Shown here in pieces: positions 32,016-41,090 of a stretch of 41,753 nucleotides of DNA. Each line of letters begins with the position of its first letter. Within the stretch, counting starts at the first letter, position 1. Position numbers and translations under genes: made by a program. The notes beneath the pieces were generated by a model. That model worked only from the letters and a program-made list of their open reading frames with translations. It did not search any database and had not been told where the DNA came from. The DNA comes from Bacteroidales bacterium (GTDB lineage: Bacteria > Bacteroidota > Bacteroidia > Bacteroidales > UBA932): contig JAEEJZ010000041.1 of NCBI GenBank assembly GCA_016282145.1, positions 1 to 41,753 of the forward strand, in the 5' to 3' direction.

Positions 32016-33569
32016 ATGAGGATGCATAAGGCTATTATACATATACTTTTACTTATTCCTGTTTTGTTCCCCCTGCCTGGATGTAACAGGCCGGAGCATT
32101 ATGTGATTGGTTTTTCTCAAAGTCTTGATGATGAATGGCGCTTCCGCATGAATGAAGAGATGCGCCAGGAGGCATTGCTCTATGATAACATTGAACTAAG
32201 AATAGCCGAATCCAATAATGACCTGCAAAAGCAGATTTCTGATGTTGAACAATTTGTTGAACAGAAAGTTGATGTTCTCATAGTCTCTCCAATGGAGTCG
32301 ACAAAATTGATACCATCAATTGAGAAGGCGTATGAATTGGGTATTCCGGTGATCCTGGTAGATCGAAAGGTCGATTCGGATAAGTATACTGCATTTATCG
32401 GTGCTGATAACTACAATATTGGAAAATCCGTTGGATTGTATATTTGCAGACACTTCCCAATGGGGGCCAATGTGGTTGAAATATCGGGAGCCTTTGATTC
32501 CTCCCCGGCAGAAGAAAGGCATAATGGCTTTGTGGACGGAATCAAGGATACACCTTGGATCCATTTGATTGAGACATCAGAAGCCGACTGGTTTAGCGAA
32601 AAAGCTTACGATTGCATGATTGACATTCTTAGAACGTTCAAGAATGTTGATGTCGTATATGCCCATAATGATTTAATGGCAAAAGGTGCATATCTCGCAG
32701 CTCGATCCATCAATATGGAGAAACAAATTTCTTTCATCGGAATCGATGCTCTTGACGGCCCGGATGGAGGGTCTACTTTTGTCCAGAACGGGGTGTTGAT
32801 GGCATCCTTCATCTATCCTTCAGGAGGTGGGAAAGCTATACAGGTAGCAATGGACATATTGTCCGGCAAACAGGTTCAGAAGATCAATCTTCTTCCCACT
32901 TCAGTGGTAGATAGTACGAATATTCAGTTGATGGCACTTCATAACACCTATGTCAGTGCCCAGAGAAATATCGTCAACAATCTTGGCGATAAAGTTGGTG
33001 AGATGACCGAACAATACACACAACAACAATCAGCACTTCATCTTACCATTGTCTCTTTGATTGGCTCAATTCTCATTCTTGCAATTTTCATCGTTCTTTA
33101 TAAGCAGCGTAACCTTATCAATCGGAGACTGAAAACGCAGAATGATACAATCTTAAAGCAAAATGAACTGCTGGAGAGAAAACTGGATGAATTCATAGCA
33201 GCGATTAAAGACGAACAGAAAGAACGCTTAGATAGCGGCTTCTTGGCCGAATTTGACCAAATTATCTCCGAACAAATGAGTGATCCGGCGTTGTCAGTGG
33301 ACAGCATAAGTCGAACTATGGGCTTGAGCCGTGCAGGTTTGTATCGCAAATTGAAGGAAAGCGCAGGGGCTACACCTAACGATTATATTCGCTCAAGGAG
33401 GCTGGAATTGGCTCGTCGTATGTTATTGACAAGCGACTTGAGCATTAGTGAAATATGCTACAGAACGGGTTTTAATACACCGTCATATTTTGCAAAATGC
33501 TTCAAGGATGAGTTCGGATCATTACCAAGTGAGTATCTGGAAATGACTAAACCCCAAAGTGATCAATGA
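32016..33569 (+). CDS. Transmembrane regulator: periplasmic sugar-binding domain fused to AraC-type DNA-binding domain
   Basis: The 517-residue protein starts with an exported N-terminus (MRMHKAIIHILLLIPVLFPL), ending in a PGC motif that could be a lipobox. Residues about 28-325 are a periplasmic-binding-protein type 1 sugar domain (YVIGFSQSLDDEWRFRMNEE, VDVLIVSPMES, GIPVILVDRKVD, FIGIDALDGPDGG). A transmembrane helix lies at about 342-366 (VSLIGSILILAIFIVLYKQR). A coiled coil follows (about 370-410). An AraC-type double helix-turn-helix ends the protein (SVDSISRTMGLSRAGLYRKL, then ICYRTGFNTPSYFAKCFKDE). There is no histidine kinase, receiver or phosphoacceptor domain, unlike the hybrid two-component regulators that normally use this sensor domain. 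It is predicted to bind fructose or a fructo-oligosaccharide outside and switch DNA binding inside. TTG at 32001 and ATG at 32022 are other starts. Confidence 0.85.
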   Translation: MRMHKAIIHILLLIPVLFPLPGCNRPEHYVIGFSQSLDDEWRFRMNEEMRQEALLYDNIELRIAESNNDLQKQISDVEQFVEQKVDVLIVSPMESTKLIPSIEKAYELGIPVILVDRKVDSDKYTAFIGADNYNIGKSVGLYICRHFPMGANVVEISGAFDSSPAEERHNGFVDGIKDTPWIHLIETSEADWFSEKAYDCMIDILRTFKNVDVVYAHNDLMAKGAYLAARSINMEKQISFIGIDALDGPDGGSTFVQNGVLMASFIYPSGGGKAIQVAMDILSGKQVQKINLLPTSVVDSTNIQLMALHNTYVSAQRNIVNNLGDKVGEMTEQYTQQQSALHLTIVSLIGSILILAIFIVLYKQRNLINRRLKTQNDTILKQNELLERKLDEFIAAIKDEQKERLDSGFLAEFDQIISEQMSDPALSVDSISRTMGLSRAGLYRKLKESAGATPNDYIRSRRLELARRMLLTSDLSISEICYRTGFNTPSYFAKCFKDEFGSLPSEYLEMTKPQSDQ

Positions 33570-34723
33570 ATAAAACTAAATCTATCATAGCGGTGATGCT
33601 GGCTTTTTTCACGATGGGCTTCGTGGATATGATAGGCATTAGCTCCAATTATGTTCAGCAGGATTTTGGCCTTACTGATTCTCAGGCCGGCCTGATGCCT
33701 TCTCTGCTTTTCTTTTGGTTCCTGGTTTTTTCTGTTCCGACAGGAATGCTGATGAAGCGTATCGGTAAGAAGAAGACAGTGATATTGAGCATAGTAGTGA
33801 CTGCTATCTCGCTTATTATTCCGGTATTTGCATCCTCTTTTCCACTAATGCTTGTGGCATTCAGTTTCCTTGGTATCGGAAATGCGATTATGCAGACATC
33901 GCTTAATCCATTGGTTTCTTGCATAGTAGAGACGGGCAAACTTGCATCAACGCTCACTTTCGGACAGTTTGTGAAGGCAATTGCTTCATTTATTGCTCCA
34001 TATATTGCCATGTGGGGCGCTACTGCCGTAATCCCTTCATTCGGCCTTGGCTGGAAAGTCTTATTCCCTATTTTTACAGTCGTAATCCTTATTACATTGT
34101 TCGTTCTGGGGACGACTCAAATTGATGAGGAGGGTTTTAATGAGGGCACAACATCCATTTCCGAGTGTTTCAAGATGTTGGGGGATCCCTTCATCCTATT
34201 TTGCTTCTTATGTATTATTTGCCATGTCGGTGTTGACGTGGGTACAAATACATATGCGCCGAAAATCCTTATAGCACGCCTTGGCCGCACCCTTGATGAA
34301 GCTGCGTTTGCAACCTCCTTGTATTTTATTTTCCGCACAATTGGATGCTTCTCAGGTAGCTTTATTCTTCGGAAGATATCTCCAAAGGCATTCTTCACTA
34401 TCTCTGCGTTGGTGATGGTAGCCTCGATGGTCATACTATTCACAGCACAGACCCCGGCGCTCATTTACATTGGCATTGCTATGGTCGGATACGGTAATTC
34501 AAATATATTCCCCATTTGCTTTAGCCAAGCCATTACTCATAACCGGGACAGGGAACCGGAAATCTCGGGCCTGATGATAATGGGATTGTTCGGTGGAACG
34601 ATTTTCCCGTTCGCGATGGGGCTCGCTTCTGATGCAGCGGGCATTATAGGAGCTCTTCTTGTCTTGAGTATTGGAACTTGCTACATTCTGTTCATGTCTT
34701 CAAAAATCAAAAAGGCTATATGA
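33566..34723 (+). CDS. Major facilitator superfamily sugar importer
   Basis: The 385-residue protein has about twelve hydrophobic segments. It carries an MFS loop-2/3-type motif (GMLMKRIGKKKTVILSIVVT near residues 61-80) and resembles the FHS (fucose/galactose/glucose-proton) group of sugar permeases. It would carry a monosaccharide across the inner membrane. Its start overlaps the regulator's stop by four bases (ATGA), and its stop overlaps the GH32 start by four bases (ATGA), so translational coupling is likely. In fructan loci of Bacteroides such an importer supplies fructose to the kinase, which fits this neighbourhood. Confidence 0.87.
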   Translation: MNKTKSIIAVMLAFFTMGFVDMIGISSNYVQQDFGLTDSQAGLMPSLLFFWFLVFSVPTGMLMKRIGKKKTVILSIVVTAISLIIPVFASSFPLMLVAFSFLGIGNAIMQTSLNPLVSCIVETGKLASTLTFGQFVKAIASFIAPYIAMWGATAVIPSFGLGWKVLFPIFTVVILITLFVLGTTQIDEEGFNEGTTSISECFKMLGDPFILFCFLCIICHVGVDVGTNTYAPKILIARLGRTLDEAAFATSLYFIFRTIGCFSGSFILRKISPKAFFTISALVMVASMVILFTAQTPALIYIGIAMVGYGNSNIFPICFSQAITHNRDREPEISGLMIMGLFGGTIFPFAMGLASDAAGIIGALLVLSIGTCYILFMSSKIKKAI

Positions 34724-36180
34724 AAAGAAGTTCCTTGTTAATTATTTTTATCGTATTGATGTCAATACCGGTGGGAGCGCAGTATAATCCACATCCTAAG
34801 GGTATCCTTTATGACGAAAACTTCAGGGGACAGTTTCACTTCAGTCCTAAAAGTGGATGGATGAATGACATCAACGGACTTGTCTTTTCAGGCGGAAAGT
34901 ACCACATGCTTTACCAGTGGGGAGAATCTGTCCGTCACGGAGGTTATGCAACCTCTGAAGATTTATTGCACTGGACAGATAGAGGCGTTGCTCTAATTCC
35001 CAAGAAAACATTTCTTCAGGGAGCAACGCAGAATGTATCCGGGGACCAGATTTTTTCCGGTAGCGCAGTAGTCGTTAACGGAAAAATAGCAAAAAGAATA
35101 ACAGGCTGTGCCAAAGAGACAATTGTGGCTGTGTATACTGGCACAGGAAAAGGAACATGCCTCGCTTGGAGTAATGATAATGGTGAGAGCTGGCACGATT
35201 ATCCAGGTAACCCTGTTGCAAATCCCACAATCATAAAACACAATTATCCCCGGGATCCAGTTGTCTTTTATCATGAACCATCGAAAAAATATATCCTAGC
35301 GATTTATGAAGATGGCACTTCATTTTATTGTTCAGATGATTTAATAGAATGGCAGTTTTTGAGCAATATCGAATTTGGATTCGAATGCCCCGATATATAT
35401 GAGTTGCCCCTGGACGGGGATACGAACAACATGAAATGGATTCTTTGTGATGCAAAAGGTAGCTATTTAGTGGGACATTTCGATGGCGAAAGGTTCATTC
35501 CTTGCGGACAGAAACCATTATTGATGACATGTGGCCCTGATTTCTATGCATCTCAGACTTTTCCAGCAGGCGGTCTGGCAGATAAGAATGACAAAAGAGT
35601 AATTCAAATAGCCTGGATGGATCGATGGAATGGAGGATGCGGAGAAACCATATGGAAAAGAAACGCAACTTTCCCAGTCGAATTGGGGCTTGTTTCTCGT
35701 GGCGACAAAATGTGTGTTACCAGAATTCCCATTGAAGAAATAAAAGCGTTATACACCAATACATGGAACTGGGAAGCCCAGACGCTCACGGAAGACAATA
35801 ACCTTTTCAAACAGAACATTAAGTCCCCCAAAGGTCTGAGGAAAAGGGTCTTCGATTTAACTGCGGTATTTGATCTTAACGGTTGTGGGGCTAGTAGATT
35901 TGGCTTTCAGATAGCGAATAAAACAATTGCGTACAATGTTGACGGCGGAGTCCTTCTTGATAATAAGCTGCTTCCTGACCCCGATGGAAAATTGGAAATA
36001 AGAATTCTTGTGGACTGGGGGCAACTGGAAGTTTTTGCGGATGGAGGCGCATATTCATATTGTGAACAGTTTGCTTTCTCGCCGGATGGTAAAGGAAAAC
36101 TCGCCTTTTTTACGGATGGTCCTGTGTCTCTTGTTTCAATGGAACTCAACGAGATAGGGAGCATATGGGAACAAAAATAG
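34720..36180 (+). CDS. GH32 fructanase/fructosidase, exported
   Basis: The 486-residue protein has a signal peptide (MKRSSLLIIFIVLMSIPVGA) cleaved before a Gln, and no lipobox, so it is probably periplasmic. GH32 enzymes hydrolyse fructose-containing glycans such as inulin, levan and sucrose with retention. The three catalytic residues are visible: D50 as nucleophile in GWMNDINGL, D179 as transition-state stabiliser in YPRDPV, and E222 as acid/base in GFECPDIYEL. The usual Pro after WMND is Ile here. A C-terminal beta-sandwich follows (from about residue 345, with VDWGQLEVFADGGAYSY). The start ATG at 34720 sits in an ATGA overlap with the importer. Levan versus inulin specificity cannot be read directly. 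Confidence 0.93.
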   Translation: MKRSSLLIIFIVLMSIPVGAQYNPHPKGILYDENFRGQFHFSPKSGWMNDINGLVFSGGKYHMLYQWGESVRHGGYATSEDLLHWTDRGVALIPKKTFLQGATQNVSGDQIFSGSAVVVNGKIAKRITGCAKETIVAVYTGTGKGTCLAWSNDNGESWHDYPGNPVANPTIIKHNYPRDPVVFYHEPSKKYILAIYEDGTSFYCSDDLIEWQFLSNIEFGFECPDIYELPLDGDTNNMKWILCDAKGSYLVGHFDGERFIPCGQKPLLMTCGPDFYASQTFPAGGLADKNDKRVIQIAWMDRWNGGCGETIWKRNATFPVELGLVSRGDKMCVTRIPIEEIKALYTNTWNWEAQTLTEDNNLFKQNIKSPKGLRKRVFDLTAVFDLNGCGASRFGFQIANKTIAYNVDGGVLLDNKLLPDPDGKLEIRILVDWGQLEVFADGGAYSYCEQFAFSPDGKGKLAFFTDGPVSLVSMELNEIGSIWEQK

Positions 36181-36214
36181 CTTCAATCGAGAAACGAATA
36201 ATATAAAACTATAG

Positions 36215-37969
36215 ATGAAACACTTAAGAACACTATTCCTATCCGCAATCGCGTTTGTGATTGCTGTCTCGTGTAAAGAGGAAGAGCCTTCTATTAAAGA
36301 TGAAATCTCTGCCAGCCCCGCAGAGGTGGCTCTTCTCGCGGACGGCTCTTCAAAAGTCATTGTGAATGTCAAAGCGTCAAGTAATGACTGGAAGATAGTG
36401 AAAAACAGTGAGTCTGTCTGGATATCTGCTATCCCCGAAGATGATAGTTCAGTGTTGGTAAGCGCTAGTGTTAATACGGCCGCAACTGCTCGAGATGGGT
36501 ATTTTTCTCTTGTCTGCGGGTCTGCTTCTCAAATCGTAAAAGTGTCTCAGGCTGCGGCAAAACAATATACTATTACAACAGACAAGAATATTGTCGATTT
36601 GGATGCGTCTGGCGCACCTCCCCAAACAATCAAGGTGTCTGCTAATGGAGACTGGGCCGTGTCTATAGATTCAGCGGCTCCATGGATTGTAGTTACTCCC
36701 ATGTCGGGGACGGAGGGTGATAGTATAATTTCCGTTTCCGCAGAAGTCAACACTGTTCAAGAATCTCGCAGCGGTGAGTTCATCCTGAGCTGTGGAAAAG
36801 CAAGTACAAAGGTTACCGTTTCTCAAGCTGCCGCCCTCCCGCCGTCTAAAAAGGTCAGTATCAAATTCGGAACGGAAGAACCGGTAGAAATTGAATGCAC
36901 AAGTCCCGGCATTTACGAATCAATTGTGAGCCGTCCAGCTTCCGGGATTTTTCACATTACTATTGAAGAAGATACATTCGGCTTTCTTTCCCATAGCGGT
37001 GCCGGCGGACTCGGAGATAACTGCACTGATCAGAATTCCGGTCTCCCGCTGGCATTCTTGGGCAGCATTCCCTATCAGTTTGTTGTAAACAAGGCAATTG
37101 GATCGATGGATAAGTCGGATGAGAAATGTCCCTTCACGCTCAGCTATTCCGAAGCCGGCAAGATGAAAGTAAGAATCGATATCAACAAAGACGTGCCGAC
37201 ATATTACTTGGAAGACTATGTAGAAGATTCTTCCGTGGTTTACAATGAGCAGTTTGATTTACTGCTCGGCGGAGGGAGCTACTCCATAGCGATGAAGACG
37301 TATACTACGCCTATGAAAGATGGGAAGGGTGATGCTTATGGGCAATGGAATACTGCTGTATCAAAATATACACAGCCTGATTTTAATGGTGCATTCTGGG
37401 ACGGTAATGATGCCACAGCAACCAAAGGACTTTGCAAAGAGTTCCTCGAGGCTCTCGGAATTGACGAATGGGTTGGCGTAGAAGGATCGAAATTCGGTTA
37501 TCAGTTTCAAGCTTTGCATATAGGTTCCGCAGCTTGTGAACTGGCCGCCGTTTATTCCCCGAAGTTTAAAGCCCTGACCGGCCCTACGGACGTGGCCGTT
37601 AATCTTGATTTGTTCCGTTTCGCTACCGGTACAACTGCCGATGTATCAATTGAAGTCACTGGCGGAGGCCAGATCTCTGAAGGGGAAACGACTGTTGATT
37701 ATACAGATTGGAACGATAGAACTCCAAAGACGGAAACATGGAATATCTCAAGCCCTGTTACGTCATATATTTTGGTGGACAACGAGTATTTCTCTCATAC
37801 AACCAAATGGAACGATACCTCGGCCGCCAGTGAGAATTCCAAGATTCTCAAGCCTATAAGCCATATGAAGTTCACAATCATAGGTGCAACTCCCGAGACC
37901 AGGCTGTACATCTCATCGGCCGCCAATCAGCGTATTCAGATTCATGGCCTGAAGGTCATCAGGAAATAA
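36215..37969 (+). CDS. Double-BACON-domain lipoprotein, candidate surface glycan-binding protein
   Basis: The 584-residue protein has a lipobox AVSC (Cys20), so it is lipidated. Residues about 30-112 and 116-207 are two BACON domains, recognised by the repeating pattern of VKASSNDWKI/VSANGDWAVS and VSQAAA ends. BACON domains are found in Bacteroidota proteins of carbohydrate loci. The rest, about residues 212-584, matches no family I recognise. It includes a Gly-rich GAGGLGDNCTDQNSGL, a Trp-containing central part (KYTQPDFNGAFWDGNDATAT), and a final beta-sandwich-like segment ending RIQIHGLKVIRK. The position between GH32 and SusC is where PULs place surface glycan-binding proteins. The role is inferred from position and lipidation. 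Confidence 0.75.
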   Translation: MKHLRTLFLSAIAFVIAVSCKEEEPSIKDEISASPAEVALLADGSSKVIVNVKASSNDWKIVKNSESVWISAIPEDDSSVLVSASVNTAATARDGYFSLVCGSASQIVKVSQAAAKQYTITTDKNIVDLDASGAPPQTIKVSANGDWAVSIDSAAPWIVVTPMSGTEGDSIISVSAEVNTVQESRSGEFILSCGKASTKVTVSQAAALPPSKKVSIKFGTEEPVEIECTSPGIYESIVSRPASGIFHITIEEDTFGFLSHSGAGGLGDNCTDQNSGLPLAFLGSIPYQFVVNKAIGSMDKSDEKCPFTLSYSEAGKMKVRIDINKDVPTYYLEDYVEDSSVVYNEQFDLLLGGGSYSIAMKTYTTPMKDGKGDAYGQWNTAVSKYTQPDFNGAFWDGNDATATKGLCKEFLEALGIDEWVGVEGSKFGYQFQALHIGSAACELAAVYSPKFKALTGPTDVAVNLDLFRFATGTTADVSIEVTGGGQISEGETTVDYTDWNDRTPKTETWNISSPVTSYILVDNEYFSHTTKWNDTSAASENSKILKPISHMKFTIIGATPETRLYISSAANQRIQIHGLKVIRK

Positions 37970-37999
37970 ACGAGATAATCTGTTTTTATTAGGATTGTA

Positions 38000-40900
38000 A
38001 TGATTAATATAGTAAAAAGAATTCTTTTGCTGGTTACAGGGCTTTGCCTATCTCTCTTGGCGGTAGCCCAGAGCAAATCCATTAAAGGGACAATCCTGGA
38101 CACCGATGGCCTGCCCGTTATCGGAGCGGCGGTTATCGTTCAGGGCACTACTAAAGGAACGTCGACTGACATGGACGGCAGATTCCTTCTTTCCGTGAAT
38201 TCCGGTCAGACAATTGAAATATCTTCTATTGGTTTCAAGACCAAAACAATTGTTGTTACGGAATCTACAGAATACAATATCCAGTTGGAACCGGACGCCC
38301 AGTTTTTGGACGAAATCGTCGTCGTTGGATATGACACTCAAAAGAAAGTTAATCTAACAGGCAGCGTATCATCACTTCCCGCAGAGGTGATGGACAACAG
38401 GCCTATTGTGCAGGCATCCACCGCACTCCAGGGGACAATGCCCGGTGTGACCGTGTCCACACATGGAGGCGCCCCTGGAGATGACAGCCCCAGCATTCGT
38501 GTACGTGGCCTCGGAACTTTCGGTACATCTAGCTCTGCGCCTCTCGTTCTGATTGATGGCATCGAAGGCGACATGAATACTGTTGACGCCAACCAGATTG
38601 AGTCTATATCTGTACTCAAAGATGCTGCGTCTTCAGCAATTTATGGATCCCGGGCCGCTAACGGTGTCATTCTTGTCACCACTAAGCGTGCCTCAAAAGA
38701 AAAGTGTTCAGTGACTTATAAGGGTTATGTCGGATGGCAGGTTCCGACGGCTCTGCCTGAATTGGTAAATGCGGAAGAATATATGATTCTCGCCCGAATG
38801 GCCACTGAGAATGATGGGGGCACATCTATATATACAGACAGATATATACAGAATTATCGCAAGAACAACTACCACGATCCGGACAATTTTCCAATCACGG
38901 ATTGGCAGAAAGAGATTCTTCAGGGAGATGGGTTTACCACTAATCATAACTTGACGGTCAATATGGCCGGGGCAAAAGTCAAGAACGTGATAAGTTTCGG
39001 CTATGTGTCTCAGAACGGCATAATCAAAAATTCTGATTTCCAGAGATATAACCTGAGAATGAATACGGATATCCAGCTCGCGGAAAAACTCTCCCTCCGT
39101 GTTGATCTCACAGGGTCGTACGGCATCAGAAACTTCATGCCGGAGCAGAGTAGTATTATTTCGTTCATGAATGCCAGGGATCCTTTGATGTTGGCAAGAT
39201 GGTCTGATGGAAGTTATGCTCCCTTTACTGGTGGCTCGTTGAACGTTCTCCCTTATCTTGAGGGTATGGGCGGCAACACGGAGCAGCAGAAGATTAATCT
39301 TGGTCTTGCGATAGAATTGGTGTATAAACCGTTTAAATGGTGGACGATATCAGGAACGGCTGCGCCACGTTACGTTCAAAACCATACTCACGCCTTTGTG
39401 AACAAGTTCTTTTACCATTCTGACCCTTACGGCTCAATATCAACGACAAGTAACGTCGAACATAATTCTGTAACCGAGTCTCAGAGTCAGTATTATTATG
39501 GCAACTACTATATCACATCCATGTTCCAGCATCTTTTCGAGGGCGGGCATTATGCAAAACTCCTTCTCGGTGCTTCCAACGAAAGTATGGATAACAGAAA
39601 CTATTCGGGATACAGGCAAGATTATGATTATCCGGAGTATGAGGTTCTCAGTGCGGGCCGGGCGGATGAAACGCAGACCGCGAGCGGCACCCGCAACCGC
39701 TGGAGACTGATGTCTTTCTTTGCCCGCGCCAACTATAACTTCAAGGAGCGCTATCTTTTCGAAGCCAATGTGCGATTCGATGGTTCTTCCAGGTTTGCAG
39801 AAGGCAAGCGGTGGGGTATTTTCCCGTCTGTATCCGCAGCATGGCGTGTGACGGAGGAACCATGGATGAACGGAATTAAAAACACCTTGACTGAGTTGAA
39901 ATTCAGAGCTTCTTACGGTCAACTCGGCAACCAAAGCATTGGTAGCGACTATTATCCCACCATACAGGCACTTACCATTTCCAGCATCTCAATGAACGAT
40001 ATCATTTACCCCATTCTTGCAACCAACACCCTGGCAAATGAAGACATAACCTGGGAGAGTTCAACTATGTATGATGTCGGTATGGATGCCGCATTATGGA
40101 ATAAACTGTCCATTACTGCCGATTTCTACCATAAAATCACCAACAATATCCTCCTCAAACTTGACATCCCCGGGACTATTGGCTTGGGTGCACCTTACCA
40201 GAATGCCGGTACTGTGAGGAATATTGGCTGGGAATTGGGTATAGGTTATGGTGACACGAAAGGGGAGTGGAGTTGGAATATTCACGCAAACCTTTCCGAC
40301 GTGTATAACAAAATTCTTGATATGAAGGGCACTACGGGAGGAAGTGGCGCCATTAGAAATCAAGAAGGTTTTTCAATAAACTCCATTTATGGATATAGGT
40401 GCCTCGGTATCGCCGCAAGTCAGGAAGATGCTGATTATGTCAACGAGCATCAGTTGCAGTTCGGCAGTATGATTCAAGCAGGTGACCTCGTATATGAAGA
40501 TATCGCTGGAGACCATGACGCGTACGGAAACCCCATCCCGGACGGGAAAATAGACGCCAACGACCGCACTATCATTGGAAGCGCCATTCCTCGTCTTTCT
40601 TATGGATTAAATCTCAATGTCACCTGGAAAGGCCTGGCTCTTAATATCCTATTCCAAGGTGTAGGTAAGGCGGATGCTTATATCAGCGGATATTACACTC
40701 AGCCGTGTGTTAAGGGTGGTACATTCCGTAAAGAGCATCTAGATTGTTGGACGCCGACAAATACTGAATGTACTATGCCAAGAATGACATATAACACAAC
40801 GAACAATACCCAGACGTCAACGTTCTGGATGGGAGACGCTTCATACCTTCGTCTGAAGAATCTTCAGTTATCTTACTCCCTTCCTGCGAAATGGATGAAG

Positions 40901-41086
40901 GCTATCAAGATGAGAAATATAACCTTCTTTGCCAATGCTGAAAACCTCTTCACGGCTACGAATTATTACCAAGGCTACGATCCTGAAAATATGTACACAA
41001 ACAGCGGCGATGGTGTAGCCACAGGAAGTGCTACGAATTATCCACTTGTAAAGACTTTTACCGTTGGCGTTGACATCAAATTCTAG
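38000..41086 (+). CDS. SusC-like TonB-dependent outer-membrane transporter
   Basis: SusC-type channels import oligosaccharides across the outer membrane using TonB energy. The 1028-residue protein has a signal peptide ending at AVAQ (near residue 24). It has a carboxypeptidase-regulatory-like N-terminal domain (IKGTILDTDGLPVIGAAVIV near residues 28-47), a TonB box region (LDEIVVVGYDTQKK near residues 103-116), and a plug domain with PSIRVRGLGTFGTSSSAPLV. The C-terminal beta-barrel ends in KTFTVGVDIKF with the typical terminal aromatic. It starts 30 bases after the BACON gene and is followed by SusD after four bases. It has no extra STN/FecR-signalling domain at the N-terminus. Confidence 0.96.
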   Translation: MINIVKRILLLVTGLCLSLLAVAQSKSIKGTILDTDGLPVIGAAVIVQGTTKGTSTDMDGRFLLSVNSGQTIEISSIGFKTKTIVVTESTEYNIQLEPDAQFLDEIVVVGYDTQKKVNLTGSVSSLPAEVMDNRPIVQASTALQGTMPGVTVSTHGGAPGDDSPSIRVRGLGTFGTSSSAPLVLIDGIEGDMNTVDANQIESISVLKDAASSAIYGSRAANGVILVTTKRASKEKCSVTYKGYVGWQVPTALPELVNAEEYMILARMATENDGGTSIYTDRYIQNYRKNNYHDPDNFPITDWQKEILQGDGFTTNHNLTVNMAGAKVKNVISFGYVSQNGIIKNSDFQRYNLRMNTDIQLAEKLSLRVDLTGSYGIRNFMPEQSSIISFMNARDPLMLARWSDGSYAPFTGGSLNVLPYLEGMGGNTEQQKINLGLAIELVYKPFKWWTISGTAAPRYVQNHTHAFVNKFFYHSDPYGSISTTSNVEHNSVTESQSQYYYGNYYITSMFQHLFEGGHYAKLLLGASNESMDNRNYSGYRQDYDYPEYEVLSAGRADETQTASGTRNRWRLMSFFARANYNFKERYLFEANVRFDGSSRFAEGKRWGIFPSVSAAWRVTEEPWMNGIKNTLTELKFRASYGQLGNQSIGSDYYPTIQALTISSISMNDIIYPILATNTLANEDITWESSTMYDVGMDAALWNKLSITADFYHKITNNILLKLDIPGTIGLGAPYQNAGTVRNIGWELGIGYGDTKGEWSWNIHANLSDVYNKILDMKGTTGGSGAIRNQEGFSINSIYGYRCLGIAASQEDADYVNEHQLQFGSMIQAGDLVYEDIAGDHDAYGNPIPDGKIDANDRTIIGSAIPRLSYGLNLNVTWKGLALNILFQGVGKADAYISGYYTQPCVKGGTFRKEHLDCWTPTNTECTMPRMTYNTTNNTQTSTFWMGDASYLRLKNLQLSYSLPAKWMKAIKMRNITFFANAENLFTATNYYQGYDPENMYTNSGDGVATGSATNYPLVKTFTVGVDIKF

Positions 41087-41090
41087 AAAC

